Shown one piece after another: positions 1-5,447 of a stretch of DNA of 5,668 nt (its first letter is position 1; each line of letters opens with the position of its first letter). The DNA is from Archaeoglobi archaeon. GTDB taxonomy: Archaea > Halobacteriota > Archaeoglobi > Archaeoglobales > Archaeoglobaceae. The DNA lies in the NCBI GenBank assembly GCA_029259455.1, contig JAPDIT010000071.1:1-5668 (forward strand). The letters run 5' to 3'. Made by a program: the position numbers and the translations under genes. Under the pieces are notes generated by a model, which did no database searches, had not been told where the DNA came from, and saw only the letters and a program-made list of their open reading frames with translations.

Positions 1-478
1 GTCGAAGCTAACGCAAATACAGCAAGATTATGGAGTTTTGGAAAGCCTGTTAAGAGAGTCGCTACCCACGTCAAAGTTAGGGTTTCAGGATTCTACAGCT
101 TGAACGGAGAGAGCGTAATAGAGTTTTCAGAAAGTAACAGAGCTGAAGATTTCATATCTTTTCTCAGGAAGATCAGAGACGCTAATCCTGAAAAGAATTG
201 TGGTAATTTTGGACAATTTCAGGACGCATCATGCCAAGTGAGAGAGGCAGAGAAACTGAACATTTCGCTGGTTTACCTCCTCCTCACTCTCCCGACCTGA
301 ATCCAATTGAGAACGTTTGGAAGAGCGTTAAATTATTTCGGAGAAATCTCCGCTAAATGTTGAAGAATTGAAGGAGACAATTGCTAAAGCTTTCAAAAAG
401 CTGACAGAATCAATATCCTTTGCAAAAAGGTGGATTGAGAAGTTCTTGGGTGATAAGTTTAAGATGTTATGCACTTAA
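1..478 (+). pseudogene. Decayed IS630-type DDE transposase, 3' part
   Basis: C-terminal half of a transposase of the IS630/Tc1 (DDE) type; the gene enters from the left edge. Frame 1 is open from base 1 to about 193. The protein then continues in frame 2 with RIVVILDNFRTHHAK (194-238), frame 1 with VREAEKLNISLVY (about 238-276), frame 3 with HSPDLNPIENVWKS (from about 282) and frame 2 to a TAA at 476-478, with residues such as KRWIEKFL near the end. That makes at least four frameshifts, so no functional protein is made from this copy. The second catalytic Asp (in ILDN) and the Glu (in NPIEN) are preserved about 33-35 residues apart, the D34E spacing typical of IS630; the first Asp lies outside the window. 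Insertion probably predates the decay. The family call is firm; the IS name is not determined. Confidence 0.85.
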
Positions 479-487
479 CCATAAATG

Positions 488-508
488 GACTCACCTCAAT
501 TGGGAGTC
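488..508. repeat. Imperfect inverted repeat after the transposase remnant
   Basis: The 21 bases begin GACTC and end GAGTC, with a partly matching interior (CC..CAATT.GG). They lie 10 bases after the transposase stop codon and just before the T-rich terminator of the opposing operon. This could be part of the terminal inverted repeat of the insertion sequence, or a hairpin that helps end transcription. The left IS end is outside the window, so the two cannot be compared. Confidence 0.3.
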
Positions 509-519
509 AAAAACAAAAA
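508..519 (-). terminator. T-rich archaeal terminator of the minus-strand operon
   Basis: Read on the minus strand, the bases right after the DUF166 stop codon (TGA, 522-520) are TTTTTGTTTTTG. Runs of T in the non-template strand are the usual intrinsic termination signal in archaea and need no hairpin, though the inverted repeat at 488-508 follows directly. The position at the end of a three-gene operon supports the call. Confidence 0.6.
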
Positions 520-1179
520 TCAATCGTCAGCTTTCAAAGCCTCCTCAATTGCCCTCTCAACCGCCCTCTTGTGCGCCCTTGCAGCTCTGTGTATTCCACC
601 CTCATGCCCTCTCGAAGCTAAACAGGGAAAAATCTGGGTGTAGTATCCTGCTTTTGTCGGCGCTTCTTTGATGCTCAGCCCTTTAATCTTCTCAGCCACA
701 AAGTATGTAGCACCACAGAAGGCGCTCCTCTTAACTCTTGCATCCTTTATCCTGCCATTCTCAACAACAACTTCCATCTCTGGAGAGCCGAAGTGTTCAA
801 AGAACTTCTTGACTCTCTCATCTTCCACCTTTGGCGTGGCACAGCATATCTCCTCCCACACAACTTTGACTCCTCTCCTCTCGCCCTCCTCCTTAAGCTG
901 CTTGTAAGCTCCTCCCTTGGCCCCTCCTGACACAACGATAAGCCTAATACCTTTCTCAGCAGCCTGCTTTATCAGCTCAAGGTTTATGTCAGGGTGTGCG
1001 GCAAACGATACAATCATGTCCACGTCAAAATCTTCTGGCAACCTCAGAACTTTATCGGGCTCATCTATCAGCTCAGGAAGATTCTCGGGTATCTCATAAA
1101 CCTTAACCTCGAAGAACTGCGAGAACATCCTGATATCTTCCTGCCTTTTTCCCTTTCTCGTCACCACACCGAGCTTCAT
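520..1179 (-). CDS. DUF166 family protein (possible metal or Fe-S protein)
   Basis: A 219-residue protein that I recognise as the archaeal DUF166 family, whose function is not established; some relatives carry doubtful thymidylate synthase labels. The N-terminal half looks like an alpha/beta fold: MKLGVVTRKG at the start, a strand at 54-59 (DMIVSF) and a glycine-rich turn VVSGGAKGG at 82-90. The C-terminal half holds a conserved-looking cysteine set: C112-C113 (ICCATP), C155 (AFCGAT) and C186 (FPCLASR), followed by H192 and H197. That pattern suggests an Fe-S cluster or metal site, which is inference. The ATG overlaps the cooC stop as ATGA, and GAGGAG lies 8 bases upstream (1188-1193), so the start is well supported. 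It is the last gene of the radical SAM-cooC-DUF166 operon and is probably translationally coupled to cooC. Confidence 0.85.
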   Translation of the reverse strand: MKLGVVTRKGKRQEDIRMFSQFFEVKVYEIPENLPELIDEPDKVLRLPEDFDVDMIVSFAAHPDINLELIKQAAEKGIRLIVVSGGAKGGAYKQLKEEGERRGVKVVWEEICCATPKVEDERVKKFFEHFGSPEMEVVVENGRIKDARVKRSAFCGATYFVAEKIKGLSIKEAPTKAGYYTQIFPCLASRGHEGGIHRAARAHKRAVERAIEEALKADD

Positions 1180-1922
1180 TGAACGAGCTCCTCAATCTTC
1201 CTTTTTATCTCCTCAAAAGGCTTCAGATCGCAGACCTTATATGGCGGAATATTTTCAAGATCAGCTGTTATGAAACACTGGTTGTACGGGATAATGCCCA
1301 GAATTGGATAATCTATACCGGAAATCAGCTCTCTCGCTCTCTCAGACTCAATGAACTTGTTTACCACAACTGCAATTCTTTCTATACCAATGTCCATTCC
1401 GAGCTTTCTGATTCTGTCAAGCGTCTCAACAGCCCTCGTTCCAGGCTCTATCACTGCAATAAGCAAATCCACACCTCTTGCCGTTCCCCTTCCGAGGTGC
1501 TCAATTCCTGCCTCCATGTCCAGAATCAACACGTCCCTCCTCTTGAATATGGCATGCCTCAGTATCGCCCTCAAAAAGGCGTTTTCTGGGCAGAAGCAAC
1601 CCTCTCCACCTTTTTCAATCGTTCCGAGAACGAGGACTCTGACACCATCCTCGTTGTAAACGGAATACTCTTCAAAAACGTCGTCAACCTTCGGATTGAG
1701 CTTGTACATCCCCATCGGCCCTACAACTCTCTGCTCTATGATTTCATGCAGTTCAGAGAGCGGTTTTGGTTTTTCTTTCAAGCCGAGCGCAGATGGAAGG
1801 TTGATGTCCGCATCACAGTCTATTGCGGTGACTCTGTAACCGTCTCTCGCAAAGAGGTGAGCGAGAACCGCTGCAAGAGTTGTTTTTCCTACGCCTCCCT
1901 TGCCCGATATGGCAATCTTCAT
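1176..1922 (-). CDS. cooC: CooC-type nickel-insertion ATPase (MinD/ParA-like P-loop)
   Basis: A 248-residue cytoplasmic ATPase of the SIMIBI class. The deviant Walker A is at 7-15 (GKGGVGKTT, with signature lysine K8), the switch I-like DCDAD at 35-39 and the Walker B-type LILDMEAG at 132-139 with D135. VVVNKF at 186-191 is the usual nucleotide-base contact region. C109-F110-C111 is the CXC pair that in characterised CooC dimers binds Ni(II) or Zn(II) between subunits. CooC uses ATP to load nickel into the C-cluster of carbon monoxide dehydrogenase. Length matches the family (about 250). The protein sits between a radical SAM gene (21-base gap) and DUF166 (4-base overlap), with no CODH gene in view, so its client may be CODH elsewhere or a different metalloenzyme. 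No clear Shine-Dalgarno precedes the ATG. Family assignment is strong; the nickel role is by homology. Confidence 0.9.
   Translation of the reverse strand: MKIAISGKGGVGKTTLAAVLAHLFARDGYRVTAIDCDADINLPSALGLKEKPKPLSELHEIIEQRVVGPMGMYKLNPKVDDVFEEYSVYNEDGVRVLVLGTIEKGGEGCFCPENAFLRAILRHAIFKRRDVLILDMEAGIEHLGRGTARGVDLLIAVIEPGTRAVETLDRIRKLGMDIGIERIAVVVNKFIESERARELISGIDYPILGIIPYNQCFITADLENIPPYKVCDLKPFEEIKRKIEELVQ
1188..1193 (-). promoter_or_regulatory. Shine-Dalgarno site of the DUF166 gene
   Basis: GAGGAG on the minus strand, inside the end of cooC and 8 bases before the DUF166 ATG at 1179-1177. It fixes the start codon and suggests that this internal operon gene is translated by ribosome re-initiation or direct binding. 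Confidence 0.6.
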
Positions 1923-1943
1923 TGGCTGAAGTAGATATGGCGA

Positions 1944-3308
1944 TTAAAGAATTTTCTTTATTTTGTCGTACTCCTTCAAAAGCGTACTTTTCCTGTATCC
2001 GTGGTCGATGAAATCCCACGGTAATTCCAATTCTGGGTCGATTGGCTCTAAATACTTCTCAAACTTTCTGTAGCTGGCACCTTCAAGCATTGCTGCAACT
2101 TTTCTGTCTCCTCTCGATAGTATGGTCTGAACGGCAAACTTCCTGAAGCCCGATATGTCTGCTTCTATCCCCGCCTTTTTTGTCTCCTTTCTCAGGTAAT
2201 CGAGCTTTTTCTTGAGCTCACTCAGCCCATCCTTAAGGTTCTCATCCCCACCGAATGCAATCCACTGAAGAGGGGTGTGGGGCTTTGGAACGAGTGGGTT
2301 GACTGAGATCTCAACCCTTCTGACGAGGCTTTTAACTCTCAAAGCCTGCTTTACAATTGCTTTAACATCTTCCATCTCTTCTCCGGGCAAACCCACCATG
2401 TAGTAAAGCTTGACTTTCTCGAATCGCGTTGAAGCAAGCTCTGCAGCCCCAATCACATCTTCCTCCCCAATCTCTTTGTTTATTACCTCCTGCAGCTTCT
2501 CGGAAGCGGTTTCAGGGGCAATTGTGAGCGTTCTGACTCCAGCCCTTTTCAGCAAATCCGCAAGCTCCTCGTCAAGCGTGTCTGCCCTCACAGAAGATGG
2601 AGAAACTTCCTTACCTTCCTCAACGTACTGCTGCACAATTTCCTTGAATTCAGGATGGTCTGAGGGTGAGGGGGCGATGATTGCCACCTTTTTCTCCTCC
2701 ACCTCTGGAAGATGGTTCCTCCTCCTCCACCTTGGCGGGAAGTATATCTGCCTGACGATGCAGAACCTGCACCTTCTGATGCATCCTCTGCCAATTTCAA
2801 GCAGAAAGCACCTGCCGTAAGCTCCCTCGCCAATTATTTCTCTGTCCATGTGCTTGCTGAGCTTGGCATAAACCCTCCTCACTTTCTCCTCCTTCCCGGT
2901 ATAAATGCCTGGAATTCCGGACAGCTCCTCAGGTGCTTTTGCTGTTATCAAGTCTTCCACATAACCCTCTACCTCGCCAATGAAAAACGCGTCGAAGTAG
3001 TCCAAAAGCGGCAGAGGGTTCTCCATGACACACGGTCCGCCTGCAATCTTCAGCCCCACAAACCCGCTTTTCTTCAAAATTTCAACGGCTTTAAAGTAAT
3101 CCATCTCATACTGGAGACTGAAAAATGCAACATCAAACTCTGAAAGGGGTGTGGCTGACTCAACACTCCTCAAACCGTCGAATGTATCAGCGTAAAAGCG
3201 CTCGCATATTGCATCACTCTCGTTGATTCTGGCGTAGATGTACTGCAGACCAATGTTGGCTATCCCCCCCACGTATCTGTTTGGGTAGACTAGGGCAACT
3301 CTTCTCAT
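1944..3308 (-). CDS. Radical SAM protein with degenerate B12-binding-like N-terminal domain
   Basis: A 454-residue protein from the ATG at 3308. Residues 1 to about 125 resemble a cobalamin-binding Rossmann domain (VALVYPNRYVGG, SLQYEMDYF, IAGGPCVMENP, FFIGEVE) but lack the DxHxxG cobalamin ligand. The radical SAM core follows: RGCIRRCRFC carries the CX3CX2C ligands C176, C180 and C183 for the [4Fe-4S] cluster, with IAPETASEKL (263-272) and YYMVGLPGE (302-310) as later barrel strands. It looks like the uncharacterised group of paired B12-like/radical SAM proteins; the substrate is unknown. It heads the operon with cooC and DUF166. The start is uncertain. GGAAGGAG abuts this ATG with no spacer, and the open frame continues upstream through a family-like KGYIQKP segment. 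A GTG at 3347 is an alternative start. The frame further upstream runs antisense to the acetyltransferase and is not coding there. Confidence 0.85.
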   Translation of the reverse strand: MRRVALVYPNRYVGGIANIGLQYIYARINESDAICERFYADTFDGLRSVESATPLSEFDVAFFSLQYEMDYFKAVEILKKSGFVGLKIAGGPCVMENPLPLLDYFDAFFIGEVEGYVEDLITAKAPEELSGIPGIYTGKEEKVRRVYAKLSKHMDREIIGEGAYGRCFLLEIGRGCIRRCRFCIVRQIYFPPRWRRRNHLPEVEEKKVAIIAPSPSDHPEFKEIVQQYVEEGKEVSPSSVRADTLDEELADLLKRAGVRTLTIAPETASEKLQEVINKEIGEEDVIGAAELASTRFEKVKLYYMVGLPGEEMEDVKAIVKQALRVKSLVRRVEISVNPLVPKPHTPLQWIAFGGDENLKDGLSELKKKLDYLRKETKKAGIEADISGFRKFAVQTILSRGDRKVAAMLEGASYRKFEKYLEPIDPELELPWDFIDHGYRKSTLLKEYDKIKKIL

Positions 3309-3410
3309 CTCCTTCCGGTAACGCTTGGCGAACGGGTTGTGTTCCACCCCCTTTTCTAGGGGTTTCTGTATGTAGCCTTTACTGGCTTTGGGTAATATTT
3401 TCGTAAGGGA

Positions 3411-3416
3411 TATAAC
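3411..3416 (+). promoter_or_regulatory. TATA-like box of the acetyltransferase gene
   Basis: TATAAC, preceded by the purine-rich AAGGGA (possible BRE), lies 26-31 bases before the ATG at 3442. With archaeal spacing this would start the transcript at or next to the ATG, giving a leaderless mRNA; no Shine-Dalgarno is seen. Read on the other strand the same bases give GTTATATCC, so the divergent operon could share the element. Confidence 0.45.
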
Positions 3417-3441
3417 AGGTAAAACGACATAAATTGCCAAT

Positions 3442-3945
3442 ATGGGGAAGGCTGAAGTCACAAAGTTATCGGACGAGAACAAAATGGAAATGTTCAGGGT
3501 TATCAATGAGGCTGCCAAGAAGTACAAGAACAGGATTCCTGATGATTGCTACTCCGAGCCCTATATGCCATTAAGCGAACTTGAGGAGGAGATGCGAAAG
3601 ATGCAGTTTTACGGATACTATGTTAGGGATAAACTTGTTGGCGTTGTGGAACTTCAGTATCTATCGAACTACGACGTGTTTTTAATCCGGCATCTGTACG
3701 TGCTACCTGAATTCCAGCGGAGAGGTATTGGAACCGAACTACTAAGATTCGGAATTTTGAAATCTCCAACACCGAAAATTTACGTTGGGACTTGGAAAGC
3801 CGCAGAGTGGGCAATCCGCCTTTACGAAAAGAACGGATTCTTAAATCTCGGAAATAACAGAGAGTTGCTAAGAAAATACTGGGATGTTCCAGAAAGACAG
3901 GTCGAGGAGTCTATTGTCCTTGAATATAGGGGGTCTAACGTTTGA
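3442..3945 (+). CDS. GNAT family N-acetyltransferase
   Basis: A 167-residue single-domain protein of the GCN5-related acetyltransferase superfamily, which transfers the acetyl group of acetyl-CoA to an amine. Motif A is clear: strand IRHLYVLPEF (82-91), then QRRGIGTELL (92-101), the Q/R-x-x-G-x-G/A loop that holds the CoA pyrophosphate. Motif B follows as AAEWAIRLYEKNGF (120-133), where Tyr128 is at the position often used as general acid. The N-terminal region, with acidic helix LSELEEEMRKM (44-54), varies in the family and sets the substrate, so the substrate cannot be named. Length is normal. It is a single gene, divergent from the radical SAM operon and convergent with a decayed gene 36 bases downstream, in a region that looks like accessory DNA. 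Confidence 0.85.
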   Translation: MGKAEVTKLSDENKMEMFRVINEAAKKYKNRIPDDCYSEPYMPLSELEEEMRKMQFYGYYVRDKLVGVVELQYLSNYDVFLIRHLYVLPEFQRRGIGTELLRFGILKSPTPKIYVGTWKAAEWAIRLYEKNGFLNLGNNRELLRKYWDVPERQVEESIVLEYRGSNV

Positions 3946-3981
3946 TAGCTTTTCAAGAGATAAATAACAAATAAATTTTAC

Positions 3982-4704
3982 TCACCTAACTTCAAGAATC
4001 CAATCTTTCAGTCTCCTCCTGATTTCTAGCAACTGGGTTCTTCTGCAGCAATATTTTGATATATCTTCCAAAGTAAATTTTTTAGACGACCTCTCTAAAC
4101 CCATTCAAAGCCAAGAATTTTAGATAGATTGTTACACACTCTGTGAATTTATCACCCAGCACTGCTCTGAGTTCGTCGAAGTCTATAAGTACGGTGAAAT
4201 CTCTTTAACGCCGGGAATTATGCCTAACCTGAAGACACCATGAGGGGTTTATATCAAGATGATAATTCAAGTATGCCCTACCGGGTACACATCGAACATT
4301 CAATCCTTCAGTTTGACACTTCTTTATAAATCGCGAGGAGAGTGTTAGCATTTCATCGATTTTCTTAACTATGTCATCAGACTTTTTGCAGCAGGCAAGT
4401 CTAATCCATCTCTTTTTCCTATGTGATATTCCCTAACGTTCTTAGAAAATTTCTCGATCACGGTTTCATCAGTCTTATTTCAATCTCCTCTTCTGACTTT
4501 TGAACAATATTAAGCTAAAACCATCAGTAACGGCATAGTAAGGCGCTTGAAGTGTTTCAGCGTATCTCATAGCTTGTTAGTTTAGTCTGACCGCTAAAGG
4601 TTTATGAAGTTCATCAGTAACCTATACAGCTCAAAGTGGATAACTGCTTCTCTAATTTCCGCTCTTTCGTCATGTAAGCTGCGAAAATATTCATCTATAT
4701 GCAT
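3982..4704 (-). pseudogene. Decayed gene resembling a type I restriction HsdR N-terminal-like protein
   Basis: Six pieces of one protein can be read in shifting minus-strand frames. The first runs from ATG 4704 to TAG 4594 (MHIDEYFRSLHDERAE then REAVIHFELYRLLMNFI). QAMRYAETLQAPYYAVTDG and LILF follow at about 4576-4500, then SEEEIEIRL, ETVIEKFSKNVREYHIGKRD and LDLPAAKS (to about 4380). Next come DDIVKKIDEMLTLSSRFI with RAYLNYHLDINPSW (about 4380-4210), LIDFDELRAVLGDKF to FREVV (about 4200-4087), and KKFTLEDISKY to the TGA at 3984-3982. The YAETLQAPYYAVTDG block resembles the end of the HsdR_N-type nuclease domain in type I restriction R subunits and related small proteins. Only about 10 residues separate the first two pieces, too few for the PD-(D/E)XK core (the iEvK segment), so that core seems deleted. 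Frameshifts and stops rule out a product. The family call is tentative. Confidence 0.7.
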
Positions 4705-4811
4705 GTTATTAGTTTTCTGAGCGCAGATATAACTTTTCCGATTGTCTCTAGCACTTTTCTCAGGTATTCTATTTCTAGCTGATTCTCTAATCTACTCGGG
4801 GATGTTTGCAA
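4695..4811 (-). CDS. Possible small helical protein (38 aa, TTG start)
   Basis: A short minus-strand frame directly after the MaoC gene; it is open from 4832, just past a TAA. From a TTG at 4811 it gives 38 residues ending in a TAG at 4697-4695. The stretch RLENQLEIEYLRKVLETI, then GKVISALRKLI, is strongly amphipathic with leucine/isoleucine/valine at heptad a and d positions, so it would form one long helix or coiled coil. It overlaps the ATG of the decayed HsdR-like gene by 10 bases, as in an operon. There is no ATG and no obvious ribosome site. It could be a tiny partner gene, the C-terminal remnant of a larger lost gene, or chance. I do not recognise a family. Confidence 0.25.
   Translation of the reverse strand: MQTSPSRLENQLEIEYLRKVLETIGKVISALRKLITCI
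4727..4732 (-). promoter_or_regulatory. TATA-like box before the decayed HsdR-like gene
   Basis: Minus-strand TTATAT, preceded by GGAAAAG, lies 23-28 bases before the ATG at 4704, fitting a leaderless transcript. It supports 4704 as the original start of the decayed gene. It also lies inside the small ORF at 4695-4811, so only one of the two interpretations may be right. Confidence 0.35.
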
Positions 4812-4836
4812 ATAGGAGACTATTGAAAACTCTTAA

Positions 4837-5292
4837 TTACCAGATAAGAACTCTCACCCATCCCTCCGCGACAACTCTGTCGTCAACAAAACACTTCACG
4901 TCGACTTTACAGCGGTTCTTAATTACCTCTGTGACTACACCCTCCACCCTCACTGTGTCTCCAATCCTTACTGGAAAAATGTATCGAAAACTCTGCTCAA
5001 GCAGAACAATTGTGCCGGGCATTCTTGCAACTGCCGCAGAAACAAGGCTTGTGGTGAGCATTCCGTGAACAACTCTTCCGCCAAATTTCGTTTTGCTCGC
5101 AAACTCTTCATCAAAATGCACCAGATTCAAATCACCCGACGCAAGCCCGAAGAATGCTAAGTCGATTTCATTCAGTGTCTTCTCATACTCTATCCTGTAT
5201 CCCTCCTTCACTTCACCCTCAAACTTCTCGAAAGGCTTTAACTCTCCGCCCTTTTTGGAATAAATTCCTTTCAACTCTTCCAGCAGCGTCAT
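4837..5292 (-). CDS. MaoC-like (R)-specific enoyl-CoA hydratase family protein
   Basis: A 151-residue single hot-dog-fold protein of the MaoC/PhaJ type, which adds water to trans-2-enoyl-CoA or a related acyl thioester. The hydratase-2 motif is FGLASGDLNLVHFDEEFAS (48-66), with the catalytic pair D54 and H59 and the glycine-rich FGGRVVHGML (70-79) shortly after. The central hot-dog helix and strands follow (VSAAVARMPG, FRYIFPVRIGDTV). At position 57 Leu replaces the usual Pro of the GDxNPxH motif; the catalytic residues are kept. Length is normal for the single-domain form. The exact substrate cannot be told; fatty-acid or acyl-CoA degradation or synthesis would fit. It is divergent from truD and is the only intact gene between the decayed region and the right end. 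A TATA-like box lies upstream. Confidence 0.88.
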   Translation of the reverse strand: MTLLEELKGIYSKKGGELKPFEKFEGEVKEGYRIEYEKTLNEIDLAFFGLASGDLNLVHFDEEFASKTKFGGRVVHGMLTTSLVSAAVARMPGTIVLLEQSFRYIFPVRIGDTVRVEGVVTEVIKNRCKVDVKCFVDDRVVAEGWVRVLIW

Positions 5293-5316
5293 AAATCAGA
5301 TCTCTCCACGATCCAT

Positions 5317-5326
5317 TTTATATTTT
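5317..5326 (-). promoter_or_regulatory. TATA-like box of the MaoC gene
   Basis: Minus-strand AAAATATAAA lies 25-34 bases before the ATG at 5292, the expected position for a leaderless or near-leaderless archaeal transcript. A GGAGAG closer to the start (5302-5307) could instead act as a ribosome site, with 9 bases of spacing, if transcription starts further upstream. Confidence 0.5.
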
Positions 5327-5431
5327 CTGGCAGATCTCTTCTGTGAGAATCAGGCTGTAAGGTTAATTGTTTCTGTTTTTTGATTTAAAGAGTCTAGTTT
5401 AGAACCAAATAAATCTAATCTAAGATTTTCC

Positions 5432-5447
5432 TTTAGAATTCTCTAAA
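5432..5447. repeat. Short palindrome abutting the truD start codon
   Basis: TTTAGAATTCTCTAAA: 6-base arms (TTTAGA/TCTAAA) around ATTC, ending at the base before the truD ATG. It could be an operator that blocks transcription start or translation, or a chance AT-rich palindrome. Confidence 0.3.

Larger units (their letters stand above)
5293..5447. other. Divergent intergenic region between the MaoC gene and truD
   Basis: AT-rich spacer of 155 bases with promoters expected in both directions. It holds the MaoC TATA box near 5320. For truD, candidate elements are GATTTAAAG (5382-5390) and ACCAAATAAATC (5403-5414), neither at a convincing distance. No RNA gene or ORF was seen. Confidence 0.5.

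Noticed and set aside
100..300. 66-codon TTG-start ORF as a separate gene
   Set aside because: It is one frame of the broken transposase: frame 1 is open from base 1, and the true protein sequence moves to another frame near base 194.
1179..1934. 251-codon plus-strand ORF opposite cooC
   Set aside because: It lies wholly antisense to an unmistakable CooC gene; its product has no recognisable domain and an odd composition (many Asn, Arg, Cys, Tyr).
2410..3143. Plus-strand ORFs at 2410-2820 and 2712-3143
   Set aside because: They are antisense to the radical SAM core, rich in Ser/Pro/Leu as reverse-strand shadows usually are, and overlap each other.
3309..3527. Full upstream extension of the radical SAM frame to the ATG at 3527
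   Set aside because: It would run antisense through the first 86 bases of the acetyltransferase gene, and its hydrophobic start has no family resemblance. Only the part downstream of about 3440 is kept as an open question.
3946..4836. CRISPR array, tRNA or other RNA gene in the ORF-poor stretch
   Set aside because: No regularly spaced repeats and no cloverleaf or T-loop (GGTTCRANNCC-like) sequence were seen; the stretch is explained by the decayed gene and the small ORF.
4742..5068. 108-codon plus-strand ORF
   Set aside because: It is mostly antisense to the MaoC gene, with a Ser/Thr/Leu-rich shadow composition and no domain.
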